Positions 7,283-15,496 of a DNA stretch of 64,000 bases are shown one piece after another (the first letter of the stretch is position 1; each line of letters opens with the position of its first letter). The position numbers were made by a program, and so were the translations under genes. The notes under the pieces are model-generated. The model saw only the letters and a program-made list of their open reading frames with translations. It was not told the DNA's origin and did no database searches. The DNA is from CAZKBP01 sp964551015 (GTDB lineage: Bacteria > Bacteroidota > Bacteroidia > Cytophagales > Microscillaceae): NCBI GenBank assembly GCA_964551015.1, contig CAZKBP010000027.1, forward strand, positions 15,762-79,761. Direction: 5' to 3'.

Positions 7283-9985
7283 GTGAAAAAAATTATCCGC
7301 TTACTCCTCTGCTTAATACTCTCATCATCCTTTTTGATAGCACAAACCAAAATCTATCTCCCCGCCACCCCCGAGGCGCAAGCTTATCATCTGGATCAAT
7401 GGTTTGCACAAATACGAAAAGAAATGGGGCAGGGGATGGATGCTGATAGTGCCTTGACCATACTGAAAGAGCTAGATAGCCTGCCTCAGCAGTTTTATTT
7501 GAGCTTCGCCGAAAAAGCAAAAATACAGCATGTACAAGCAGATATCCATCATGTGATATTAGATGATTATTATGTAGCCATTTTTTACTATAAGCGGCTG
7601 TTAGATTTGTACCAGTCTGAATGCGACAACTGTTATATCTCCGAGCGGATGTACATTTATCAATCTTTGGGAAGAATATACTCTTACACAGGTAATTATG
7701 AGCAGGCTGAGTACTATCTTCAAAGAGCACTAAATTACTTCGAGCAGCGAGAGGAAGAAGTGCAAGAAGCAAACTGCTATAATGCGCTTGGGTTGTTGTA
7801 TATGCGTTTAGAATACCTGAAAAAAGCCAAGAAATGCATATTTAAAGCACTGCATTTACGACAAATGTTGGGACAACCTGAAAAGGCTCTGATCGGAATT
7901 TATAATAATTTGGGAGTAATTTATGGGAAAGAAGGCCAATTAGATTCAGCCTTGTATTATCACCAAAAAGCACTCAAGCTCAGCCTACAGACCGGTCAGA
8001 CGTCAAGCTTGGCGGGCATTTACCGAAATCTAGGGATCGTCTACCACCAGCAGGGAGATTACATAAAAGCCACTAGCTATTATCAACGAGCGCTGTGCTC
8101 CTACGGAGAGAAGGCAGATTGCAATCAGGTCAATTTGGCGGGGGTACATAGAAAGTTGGGCGATCTCTACCGAGAGCAAGCAAAGTATGCCTTATCGTTC
8201 AGGCATTTTCAGCAAACCTTGATTCTCAATAGCCAGAATTTCAAAGATACCTTGCTTACGCAACATCCACCTGCCAATGACTACCGAAATCCTCGCTTGC
8301 GTTTGCTGAGTTATCAGGGGAAGGCTCGGGTTCTACAAGCTTATTATCAAGCTGAAGGGGTTTTGCCTGCACACTACGGGATCATAGAGGAGATTTATCT
8401 GAGAGCCGATAGCTTGGTACAGTATTTACAGCGGCAAATGTCGCACGAAGCAGATCGCCTTGAGCTCAGAAAGCACGTGGCTGGTATTTATCAGGATGCG
8501 CAGGACTTTATGGCTCTCTGTTATCAGAAGAGTACTGACGAGGAGAAACGATCCTACTATTTAGAGCGACTTTTCTACTATGCCGAAAGTAATAAAAATC
8601 AAGCACTGTTAGCGTCCCTTCAAGAAAACTGGGCACTAGACCTAGGGCAAGTACCCGACAGTCTACAGGCGGTAGAGCGCGACCTAAAGGCTCGGAAATC
8701 TTATCTTCGCAGGCAACTTCTGCTAGGATCTCGTCCAGCCGATTATGATTCTTTGCTCGTGTTAGATCAGCATCATGATACCTTGATCCGCTATTTAGAA
8801 CAAAACTATAAAGATTATTACACTAGCAAATACGGGCATCCTCAAGTATCATTGGCTCAAGTTCAGAGCCTTCTAAAGGCCAATCAATTAATGCTTTCTT
8901 ACAGTTTTGGTAGAAATCAACTACACATAATTGCGGTGAGTCAGCAGGAATTAGCACTGCGTACGCTTCCATGGGACGAGAGCTTTTCACGCCAAGGTGT
9001 TCGTTGGTATCTCAGGCGAATCCAGCAGGAATACCGAGCGGGCTTTACCAAACTGAGCATTGCTATGTATGAACAGTTGCTATCTCCGGTAGCGCAGAGT
9101 TTAGAAGGCAAGCAAGAAATCATTGTCATTCCCGATGCACAGCTTTATCGCCTTCCCTTTGAAACACTTTTGGATAGCAATCAATCTTTTGTGATAGAGA
9201 AATATTTCGTGAGTTATGCGGCCTCAGCGAGTCTAGGCTTTAGTGAGCGCAAAATTGCACCAACTCAAAAGGCTCGAGCAGATTTTCTAGCTTTTGCTCC
9301 TGTCTTTGACGATAGTTTGGCTACTTGGCGGAACGAGGATTGGGCCACGGACTTGACTCGACTTCCCAACAGTGAACGAGAGGTAAATATAATTGCGCAG
9401 ATGTTTCGTCAATACGGTAGGCGTGTTTCCCTTTATCTTCGGGAAACTGCCAATCTAAAGGCCATGAAAGCCCTGCAAGGCTACTATCCTTATATACATT
9501 TGGCTACCCATAGCGTCGCCAACCACGCCTCACCGGAACTTTCCTACGTGGCTTACTACCCACCAAGCGAGAAAGGCTGGCGACAGGCAGGAGATTCAGC
9601 GATTTATAACGTGTTTTTGTATACTGGAGATATTTATCAATTACAACTCGAGACTGATCTGCTGATATTGAGTAGCTGTGAATCGGGGCAGGGCAAACTC
9701 GCAAGAGGAGAAGGTGTTTTATCCCTGTTGAGAGCCTTCAGCTACCTGAAAACCAAGAGTGTGCTCTATTCGCTCTGGAAAATAAGAGACTGGAGCACAG
9801 CCGAACTAATGATTGATTTTTATCAGTACTTACTAGAAAAAAACCTTCCTTACACGGAAGCTCTCGGACGGGCAAAGCGCGACTACATTCGTAAACATCC
9901 TGTGGGTACTCCTCTGGAATGGGGAGGCTTGGTGCTGATGTATAATCAACTCCAGAACCCCGAAACCATAATTTCTAAGAAATAA
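7283..9985 (+). CDS. Secreted TPR-CHAT peptidase
   Basis: Caspase-like CHAT-domain protein of 900 aa. A signal peptide (residues 1-20, KKIIRLLLCLILSSSFLIA then QT) predicts export to the periplasm. Tetratricopeptide repeats fill about residues 85-330 (repeated pattern YYxxAL / GxxYxxxGxYxxA), followed by a helical linker and a C-terminal CHAT domain (about 600-895). The caspase-type dyad is present: H743 in ATHS and C799 in SSCESG. The start is GTG at 7283, supported by the signal peptide directly behind it. It converges with the anti-sigma-like gene, stop codons nine bases apart. Known CHAT proteins are cysteine proteases activated by partner binding to the TPR part; the periplasmic domain of the neighbouring membrane protein is a plausible substrate, which is inference. 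Confidence 0.93.
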   Translation: MKKIIRLLLCLILSSSFLIAQTKIYLPATPEAQAYHLDQWFAQIRKEMGQGMDADSALTILKELDSLPQQFYLSFAEKAKIQHVQADIHHVILDDYYVAIFYYKRLLDLYQSECDNCYISERMYIYQSLGRIYSYTGNYEQAEYYLQRALNYFEQREEEVQEANCYNALGLLYMRLEYLKKAKKCIFKALHLRQMLGQPEKALIGIYNNLGVIYGKEGQLDSALYYHQKALKLSLQTGQTSSLAGIYRNLGIVYHQQGDYIKATSYYQRALCSYGEKADCNQVNLAGVHRKLGDLYREQAKYALSFRHFQQTLILNSQNFKDTLLTQHPPANDYRNPRLRLLSYQGKARVLQAYYQAEGVLPAHYGIIEEIYLRADSLVQYLQRQMSHEADRLELRKHVAGIYQDAQDFMALCYQKSTDEEKRSYYLERLFYYAESNKNQALLASLQENWALDLGQVPDSLQAVERDLKARKSYLRRQLLLGSRPADYDSLLVLDQHHDTLIRYLEQNYKDYYTSKYGHPQVSLAQVQSLLKANQLMLSYSFGRNQLHIIAVSQQELALRTLPWDESFSRQGVRWYLRRIQQEYRAGFTKLSIAMYEQLLSPVAQSLEGKQEIIVIPDAQLYRLPFETLLDSNQSFVIEKYFVSYAASASLGFSERKIAPTQKARADFLAFAPVFDDSLATWRNEDWATDLTRLPNSEREVNIIAQMFRQYGRRVSLYLRETANLKAMKALQGYYPYIHLATHSVANHASPELSYVAYYPPSEKGWRQAGDSAIYNVFLYTGDIYQLQLETDLLILSSCESGQGKLARGEGVLSLLRAFSYLKTKSVLYSLWKIRDWSTAELMIDFYQYLLEKNLPYTEALGRAKRDYIRKHPVGTPLEWGGLVLMYNQLQNPETIISKK

Positions 9986-9994
9986 TTGATCCGA

Positions 9995-10924
9995 TTACAA
10001 CTGGAAACTACTAGTATGGATGTGTATCTCCCCGAGTAATTGCCAATAATAGAGTCCTGACTTTAACTTTAAGGCTTGGGTATCAATCTGAATACTCCCC
10101 TGATGTTGTTCATCTAAACTAACAAACCTCTCGAGCACTGTATTTTCTTCGCGATCTAATAAAATAAATTCTAATTCTTCCACGGCCTGATCAAGTTTCC
10201 AAGAAAACTCGACAATGCTTCCTACCTCAAATTTGGATTTATTTTTAGGAAGATGACTTATTACACGGGGTGTGCCTTGGGATATACCACGTGTGTTAAC
10301 TTCGGCACGAGTATAAATTTTGGCTTCTAACTGAGGGTTGGGTTGATAAATGGCTAAGGTCTCTCGGATATCGGCTTGTGTTTCGGGTACGGAGGCCGCA
10401 GGAGTGTCAGAGGGGGGCTTTTGGTGAGTAATGGTAGAGTTTTTATTTGCTTCTTCTGAGCCTGAGTTAGATTCATCAAAACTCGATTCAGTAGCCTGAG
10501 TATTCGAATTCAGGACGGAGATCAGTACGTCCTGCCCTAACCAGAAAACAATGGCTAATAACAAGGTGGCCACCATGGGTAGTGCATACTTTAGGACGCG
10601 ATAAGCTACCACTTTCTTGGATTGCGTGGCGCGATTTTGTTGGAGTGCTGAGTTGATTTTGGCTCGCATTCTAGCGGGATTATAATCTTCAAATAGCTCA
10701 GGTTCACTTTCTTCTAAATTTTGATAGTTTCTGGCAAGCTCCATTCCTTGCAGAAGATCTTGACAAAGGCAGGGGTCTTGTTTGCAATTTTGGAGGTATT
10801 TTTCTAATTCAACTTCTTCTTGAGTCGTCATGTGAAAATGTGTATAATCTTCCAATTTTCCATAATCAGGACAGTCAGAGAATGGTTTCATTTGATCACC
10901 AGCTTTCTTTGGATTATTTTTCAT
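9995..10924 (-). CDS. Single-pass membrane anti-sigma-like protein
   Basis: Probable partner of the ECF sigma factor encoded just upstream. From ATG 10924 (309 aa) the cytoplasmic part holds His and Cys residues (H29, H31, C47, C52, C54) around an EEVELEKYLQNC helix, resembling the zinc-binding anti-sigma domain, though not an exact HxxxCxxC. One membrane helix follows at about 116-134, then a Ser/Asn/Glu-rich linker (about 140-175) and a beta-rich periplasmic domain to the end. The frame is open to 11017, which would give 340 aa, but the extra N-terminus is not anti-sigma-like, and a further ATG at 10891 is also possible. A sigma gene next door and a CHAT peptidase facing it suggest control by periplasmic cleavage. 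Function is inferred from architecture and neighbours. Confidence 0.75.
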   Translation of the reverse strand: MKNNPKKAGDQMKPFSDCPDYGKLEDYTHFHMTTQEEVELEKYLQNCKQDPCLCQDLLQGMELARNYQNLEESEPELFEDYNPARMRAKINSALQQNRATQSKKVVAYRVLKYALPMVATLLLAIVFWLGQDVLISVLNSNTQATESSFDESNSGSEEANKNSTITHQKPPSDTPAASVPETQADIRETLAIYQPNPQLEAKIYTRAEVNTRGISQGTPRVISHLPKNKSKFEVGSIVEFSWKLDQAVEELEFILLDREENTVLERFVSLDEQHQGSIQIDTQALKLKSGLYYWQLLGEIHIHTSSFQL

Positions 10925-11253
10925 AGTTTCTAATATTTTAATAACACATTGCTGACCCAATGGTCTTGATTTAGGATAAAATTGTCTAAAGTCTTGACCT
11001 GTCCGCAAAAAATTCAAACTTCGGGTGCTGATGAAGCGTGTTTTTAGATGAGTTCAAATGCCATTAGAGCTCGAGCCAGTCAGTACGATGCTAGCTATGA
11101 GCAGTGCTAGGTTCCAAAAAAGGCATTTTGCATCCTAAGGATAAACTTTAGACAAATTTGACATTTACAAACATTCACAGAAAGGCTCAAACGCCTTTTA
11201 AGAATGACTTTATTTTTTTGAAAATAGTAAAAGAAAAGTGATTTGCCTCCAAG
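10925..11253. other. Gap between anti-sigma-like gene and sigma gene
   Basis: About 330 bases if the anti-sigma-like gene starts at 10924. It contains a 6-bp hairpin (AAAGGC 11181-11186 with GCCTTT 11193-11198) just after the sigma gene. No T-run follows on the minus strand and I see no gene. The two genes may be transcribed separately. Confidence 0.4.
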
Positions 11254-11817
11254 CTATTGATAATCACCCCAATACTCGATAAACTTCCGCAAGGCTCTTT
11301 CTTTGAGCTTACGATAATAAGCTACCGTAGGTCTTAGCTGGAATAACTCAAAAAACTCATCACTTAATTGTTTCCTTATTTCTTCGTGATTATAACCACG
11401 ATTATACTCTAACTCAATATATTTTGTAAGGATAAAGGCATATTTTGGGTATTTCTGATCCATATAACCAATTACTTTATTAATATCCTCTCTATCAAAG
11501 TAGCGGTTTGCGTAGTTTTCCGCCTTCAAATCATGCTCTAGTAACTTGTTTTGCAACCACTCTAGGCTTTCTCTGGCCATCGAGGGTAATTTATAGCGGT
11601 TCGCCTTGCGAATATGATTAATCGTTAAACGCAGACAAATTGTGTAAAGTACGAAACCTAATTCCCTCTCTTTTTCTCTATCGTGCAAATGAGGATACTT
11701 TTCTAAGGAGCGGGTCAGAGCTTCTTGAATAATGTCTTCTATATCCTCACTTTTTAGCTGAAAGCGTTTGCGAACAAAACCAAACATATGTTTGGCTAAC
11801 CTGTCATAATCCACCAT
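11254..11817 (-). CDS. ECF-type RNA polymerase sigma factor
   Basis: Extracytoplasmic-function sigma-70 family member of 187 aa, the usual length. Region 2 is recognisable at about residues 1-75, including the helix EDIIQEALTRSLEKYP that binds core polymerase and the -10 element. Region 4 at the C-terminus (about 130-187) is divergent but ends in the basic YYRKLKERALRKF helix. It has no extra domains. It lies upstream of the membrane anti-sigma-like gene on the same strand, and the CHAT peptidase gene converges on that pair. The start ATG 11817 is preceded by an inverted repeat (11844-11871) that may be an autoregulatory operator. Confidence 0.85.
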   Translation of the reverse strand: MVDYDRLAKHMFGFVRKRFQLKSEDIEDIIQEALTRSLEKYPHLHDREKERELGFVLYTICLRLTINHIRKANRYKLPSMARESLEWLQNKLLEHDLKAENYANRYFDREDINKVIGYMDQKYPKYAFILTKYIELEYNRGYNHEEIRKQLSDEFFELFQLRPTVAYYRKLKERALRKFIEYWGDYQ

Positions 11818-11843
11818 ATTGATCCTAATTGTTTTGTACTCGA

Positions 11844-11871
11844 TATATATAAGGGGCGTTGCTTATATATA
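11844..11871. promoter_or_regulatory. Perfect inverted repeat before the sigma gene
   Basis: TATATATAAG and CTTATATATA (10 bp each) flank an 8-base centre, 27-54 bases upstream of the sigma start codon. Its position suits an operator or promoter element. Confidence 0.4.
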
Positions 11872-12247
11872 AATCATGTTTATGTAGTAAAATGACAGCT
11901 AGTTCAAAATTTTATGGCACCTGAATAAAATACCCTCAGTTCTTTAGAGTGTCGTCAGGTGTTTCACCTGACGCTTTGAAAAACTTTGACGGCTGAAATA
12001 ACCAATCATCACCTAAATTATTTTTTGCCTCAAGCTGGTTCATAAGGACACGAATCAGGAGTTGGGGCAAGATCCCCTACCTGTAATATCCTGCCCAAAT
12101 ATTTATAAGATAAAGAAGCAGATAACTGATAATAAGAGAAAAATCACGTGGCTGAAAATCACCTTCGTCGATTTTTTTGTCCGACTTGTCGACTCTTACG
12201 TCTAAACTACCGAATCATCATTTCAACAGCAATTAAAAATTAAAGTT
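11872..12247. other. Intergenic region with a small palindrome
   Basis: Divergent spacer between the sigma and cupin genes. It contains CGTCAGGTG-TTT-CACCTGACG at 11953-11973, a perfect 9-bp hairpin of unknown role. No TANNTTTG box stands out close to the cupin gene, and nothing else is recognised. Confidence 0.4.
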
Positions 12248-12724
12248 ATGCAAATCACAGATTTCAAACTTCAGCCTAAAATTGTTAATCCAAATCAAAG
12301 CGAGAACCTTCAGGTGATGCTGGATAACATTACCGTCTTGCTCTCGGGAGATGATACCGATGGTAAAATGTTTTTTGGCCAGCAAATCATTCAACCCGGC
12401 GATAGTGTTCCTCCTCATTATCACGAAAGAGAAGATGAAATCATCACTTTGATTGAAGGTGAACTAGAGGTGTATTTGGATGGAGCGCACAAGCGGATGA
12501 AAGCAGGAGATACGATTTTTCTACCCAAATTTGTGCCTCACGGCTACAAGGTGATTAGTGATACGCCTGTGGTCACCCGTTTTTGTGTTCATCCCTCAGG
12601 CTTAGAAAACATGTTCAGAGAACTCGCCGTGATGGAACCCCTGGAAGATGGTAGCCCTAATTTGGAGCTAGCAGGTCAAATTTGTGCAAGTTACGGTTGT
12701 ATTTTTGTTCAACCTGAGCAGTAA
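12248..12724 (+). CDS. Cupin-domain protein
   Basis: Small beta-barrel protein of 158 aa with a single cupin domain. Cupin motif 1 is GDSVPPHYHEREDEI (two histidines and a glutamate as metal ligands), followed by EGELEVYLDG, and motif 2 is GDTIFLPKFVPHGYKV with the fourth ligand, histidine. This pattern suits a metal-bound cupin acting as a small dioxygenase, isomerase or ligand sensor; the substrate cannot be told. There is no signal peptide. It is single, divergent from the sigma gene, and followed by a hairpin (12741-12769). Confidence 0.88.
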   Translation: MQITDFKLQPKIVNPNQSENLQVMLDNITVLLSGDDTDGKMFFGQQIIQPGDSVPPHYHEREDEIITLIEGELEVYLDGAHKRMKAGDTIFLPKFVPHGYKVISDTPVVTRFCVHPSGLENMFRELAVMEPLEDGSPNLELAGQICASYGCIFVQPEQ

Positions 12725-12740
12725 GAGAACGGCTCTCCTG

Positions 12741-12769
12741 TTCCCACCAACCTATCTGGCTGGTGGGAA
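12741..12769 (+). terminator. Hairpin after the cupin gene
   Basis: TTCCCACCA and TGGTGGGAA pair perfectly over 9 bp. Only a short T-poor tail follows, so termination is likely but not certain. Confidence 0.5.
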
Positions 12770-12783
12770 TTCACTTACTCTGC

Positions 12784-12857
12784 TGAGATTCCTGTCTCAC
12801 ATCGTGTCAAGATAGGAATCTTGACGCATTTACGTGCGAAGTTGGGAAACTTCGCAC
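12784..12857. repeat. Left set of three small hairpins flanking the minisatellite
   Basis: Three consecutive stems: TGAGAT-TCCT-GTCTCA (12784-12799), GTCAAGAT-AGGA-ATCTTGAC (12806-12825, extendable by two pairs) and a 10-bp stem GTGCGAAGTT with loop GGGA (12834-12857). The set is repeated, with changes, on the other side of the tandem array. Confidence 0.85.
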
Positions 12858-12869
12858 AGTTGGTTAAAA

Positions 12870-13146
12870 ACACGTCCGCGACGTATCGGGACACGTCCAA
12901 AACGTATCGGGACACGTCCAAAACGTATCGAGGACACGTCCGCGACGTATCGAGGACACATCCGCGACGTATCGAGACACGTCCAGAACGTATAGAGACA
13001 CGTCCGCGACGTATCAAGGACACGTCCGCGACGTATCGAGACATGTCCGCGACGTATCAGGACACGTCCAAAACGTATCAGGACACGTCTAAGACGTATC
13101 GAGACACGTCCGCGACGTATCGGGACACGTCCAAAACGTATCGAGG
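12870..13146. repeat. Minisatellite: 13 tandem copies of a 21-22 bp unit
   Basis: Thirteen adjacent units of the form ACACGTCC(GCG or AAA)ACGTATC(GGG, GAGG, GAG or AGG). Two main unit types (centre GCG or AAA) are mixed, and one-base length differences at the unit end shift the frame between copies. The array is continuous, with no spacers, so it is not CRISPR. ORFs through it on both strands encode only the translated repeat and are not credible genes. The array and its hairpin flanks occupy the whole gap between the cupin gene and thrS. Confidence 0.95.
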
Positions 13147-13159
13147 ACACCCCCACTCT

Positions 13160-13265
13160 GCTGAGATTCCTATCTCAGCCAGACCGATCGGTGAGATTCC
13201 CATCTCACACACGTCAAGATGGGAATCTTGTCAGATGCCAGGTGCGAAGTTGGGAAACTTCGCGC
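13160..13265. repeat. Right set of four small hairpins flanking the minisatellite
   Basis: GCTGAGAT-TCCT-ATCTCAGC (13160-13179), GTGAGAT-TCCC-ATCTCAC (13191-13208), CAAGAT-GGGA-ATCTTG (13215-13230) and a 10-bp stem with loop GGGA (13242-13265). The outer members match those of the left set almost base for base, so the two flanks are copies of one cassette. Confidence 0.85.
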
Positions 13266-13331
13266 AGTTGGGCTTTTCGGAAATATAACTAAATCTTCCC
13301 CCAAATCCCCTCCGCTCCTCTCAGGATTTTG

Positions 13332-13339
13332 TACCTTTG
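13332..13339 (+). promoter_or_regulatory. -7 box for thrS
   Basis: TACCTTTG, in the context TTTTGTACCTTTGC, matches TANNTTTG. Transcription from here would give a leader of about 70 bases before the ATG at 13415. The first possible TTG start of the open frame (13337) falls inside this box, which argues against that start. Confidence 0.55.
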
Positions 13340-13414
13340 CTTTATGTTTCACGCGCTGCTTTTCCAGAGTCGCTGTTTGTAGGGCCGAAGGAAAGCGGTG
13401 AAAAACCAAAACCC

Positions 13415-15358
13415 ATGAGCAACATCCAAATTACCCTGCCCGACGGAAGCGTAAGAGAATATCCCATCGGCATCACGGGCCTCGAAATCGCCCGCAGTAT
13501 CAGCGAAGGACTGATGCGCAACGTACTGGCCGCCAAAGTCAATGGTGAAGTCTGGGATGCCACCCGACCCATCCACGAAGATGCGGAGGTGCAACTCCTC
13601 ACTTGGAAAGACGACGCGGGCAAAGCCACCTTTTGGCACTCCTCAGCCCACCTGATGGCCGAAGCCATCGAGGCATTGTATCCAGGTACCAAGTTTGGCA
13701 TTGGGCCAGCTATTGAGCAAGGCTTTTACTATGACATCGACCTGCCGGGCGATAAAGTGCTCTCCCAAGATGAATTCGGTAAGATTGAACAAAAAATGAC
13801 CGAACTCGCCCGCCAAAAAAGCGAATTCCAGCGCAGCGAAGTCAGCAAGGCCGATGCTATCCAATATTTTGAAGAAAAGGGCGATGAGTACAAACTAGAA
13901 CTGATCCAAGACCTCCAAGACGGCCAAATCACTTTCTACCAGCAAGGCGACTTTACTGACCTTTGTCGGGGACCACACATCCCAAACACGGGTTTTATCA
14001 AAGCCATCAAATTGATGAACGTGGCGGGAGCCTACTGGCGTGGCGACGAAAACCGCCAGCAATTGACCCGCATCTATGGTATTACCTTTCCCAAACAAAA
14101 AGAACTCAAAGAATACCTCGAACTCCGCGCCGAAGCCGAAAAGCGTGATCACCGCAAACTCGGCAAAGAAATGGAACTCTTTACCTTCTCCGAGAAAGTA
14201 GGCAAAGGACTTCCTCTCTGGCTTCCCAAGGGGGCAGTGTTGAGAGAACGCTTAGAAAATTTCATGCGCAAAGCCCAAGTACGTGCGGGCTATCAACCCG
14301 TGGTTTCACCGCATATCGGCAGCAAAGAGTTGTATGTAACTTCTGGGCACTACGCCAAATATGGCAAGGACTCTTTCCAACCCATCAACACGCCAGATGA
14401 GGATGAGGAGTTCTTGTTAAAACCCATGAACTGCCCGCATCACTGCGAGATGTACAAGTCTCGTCCCCGCTCTTATAAAGACCTACCCGTGCGCTACGCC
14501 GAGTTTGGGACGGTCTATCGCTACGAGCAAAGTGGGGAATTACACGGCTTGACTCGTGTGAGAGGTTTTACTCAAGATGATGCGCATATTTTCTGCCGTC
14601 CTGACCAAGTGAAAGCAGAATTTGCCAAAGTAATCGATTTGGTGATTTATGCCTTTAAAGCCTTGGGCTTCGCAGAATACACGGCTCAGGTTTCTTTACG
14701 CGATCCTGAAAACCCTGATAAGTACATCGGCGACGAGGCCAATTGGGAAAGAGCCGAGCGGGAAATCAAAGAAGTAGCCGAGGAGAAAGGCTTGAACACC
14801 GTGGTAGAACTAGGAGAAGCTGCCTTCTACGGCCCTAAGCTGGACTTCATGGTCAAAGATGCCCTCGGACGCAGATGGCAACTCGGTACCATTCAAGTGG
14901 ATTACACTTTGCCCGAACGCTTTGAACTAGAATACATCGGCTCGGACAATCAGAAGCATCGCCCCGTGATGATTCACCGTGCGCCCTTTGGTTCTTTGGA
15001 GCGTTTTATTGGGATTTTGATCGAGAGCACGGCGGGGAATTTCCCGTTGTGGCTGGCGCCGGAGCAGATCGCCGTGCTGCCGATTTCGGATAAATTCAAT
15101 GATTACGCCGAACAAGTTTTCAAGACTTTGGAAGAAAAAGATATCCGGGGCTTCTTGGATGATCGCTCCGAAACCACCAAACGCAAAATCCGTGATGCCG
15201 AAGTCAAAAAAGTGCCTTACATGCTCATCGTGGGCGAGAAAGAAGAGGAGGAAGGCAAAGTCTCTGTTCGCAAACACGGTGAAGGCGATCGAGGAAGCTT
15301 TACCTTGGAAGAATTTATCAATAAATTTCAAGAAGAGATTCAAGCGGCCCTGGGTTAA
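13415..15358 (+). CDS. thrS: Threonyl-tRNA synthetase
   Basis: Class II aminoacyl-tRNA synthetase that charges tRNA-Thr. The 647-aa product has, in order, a TGS domain (1-65, ITLPDGSVREYP), the editing domain that removes mischarged serine (about 65-240, HSSAHLMAEAI), the catalytic core (about 250-535) with the MNCPHHCEMY zinc region and the class II motif RYAEFGTVYRYEQSGELHG, and the C-terminal anticodon-binding domain. The start at ATG 13415 puts the TGS domain at the N-terminus; the open frame reaches back to 13337, but that stretch overlaps the promoter. It ends at a strong terminator. Confidence 0.97.
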   Translation: MSNIQITLPDGSVREYPIGITGLEIARSISEGLMRNVLAAKVNGEVWDATRPIHEDAEVQLLTWKDDAGKATFWHSSAHLMAEAIEALYPGTKFGIGPAIEQGFYYDIDLPGDKVLSQDEFGKIEQKMTELARQKSEFQRSEVSKADAIQYFEEKGDEYKLELIQDLQDGQITFYQQGDFTDLCRGPHIPNTGFIKAIKLMNVAGAYWRGDENRQQLTRIYGITFPKQKELKEYLELRAEAEKRDHRKLGKEMELFTFSEKVGKGLPLWLPKGAVLRERLENFMRKAQVRAGYQPVVSPHIGSKELYVTSGHYAKYGKDSFQPINTPDEDEEFLLKPMNCPHHCEMYKSRPRSYKDLPVRYAEFGTVYRYEQSGELHGLTRVRGFTQDDAHIFCRPDQVKAEFAKVIDLVIYAFKALGFAEYTAQVSLRDPENPDKYIGDEANWERAEREIKEVAEEKGLNTVVELGEAAFYGPKLDFMVKDALGRRWQLGTIQVDYTLPERFELEYIGSDNQKHRPVMIHRAPFGSLERFIGILIESTAGNFPLWLAPEQIAVLPISDKFNDYAEQVFKTLEEKDIRGFLDDRSETTKRKIRDAEVKKVPYMLIVGEKEEEEGKVSVRKHGEGDRGSFTLEEFINKFQEEIQAALG

Positions 15359-15393
15359 TGCTCCTTTTATCTTGATCTCAAAAATTTATGACG

Positions 15394-15425
15394 GGTTTGG
15401 GCATTTTGTCCAAACCTTTTTTTTT
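15394..15425 (+). terminator. Rho-independent terminator after thrS
   Basis: Nine-bp stem with one G-U pair (15394-15402 with 15408-15416), loop ATTTT, then nine T residues. Confidence 0.9.
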
Positions 15426-15496
15426 AACCCAACCTTTCCCACTGGCTCGGCATTCTATCCATAAAGAAGTAATAGGATATAAAACAGGAAAACGGA

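Noticed and set aside
7283..11817. Type III-E CRISPR Craspase locus
   Set aside because: A TPR-CHAT protein and a sigma gene are present, but there is no gRAMP (Cas7-11), no Csx30 match and no CRISPR array, and the CHAT protein has a signal peptide.
12870..13146. CRISPR array
   Set aside because: The units abut one another with no spacers, and no cas gene is nearby.
12821..13288. Repeat-encoded 155-aa frame (and minus-strand counterparts) through the minisatellite
   Set aside because: It translates the 21-22 bp tandem units into a DTSKTYR-like motif; copies with one-base shifts are open in several frames and on both strands, which is expected of simple repeats, not a gene.
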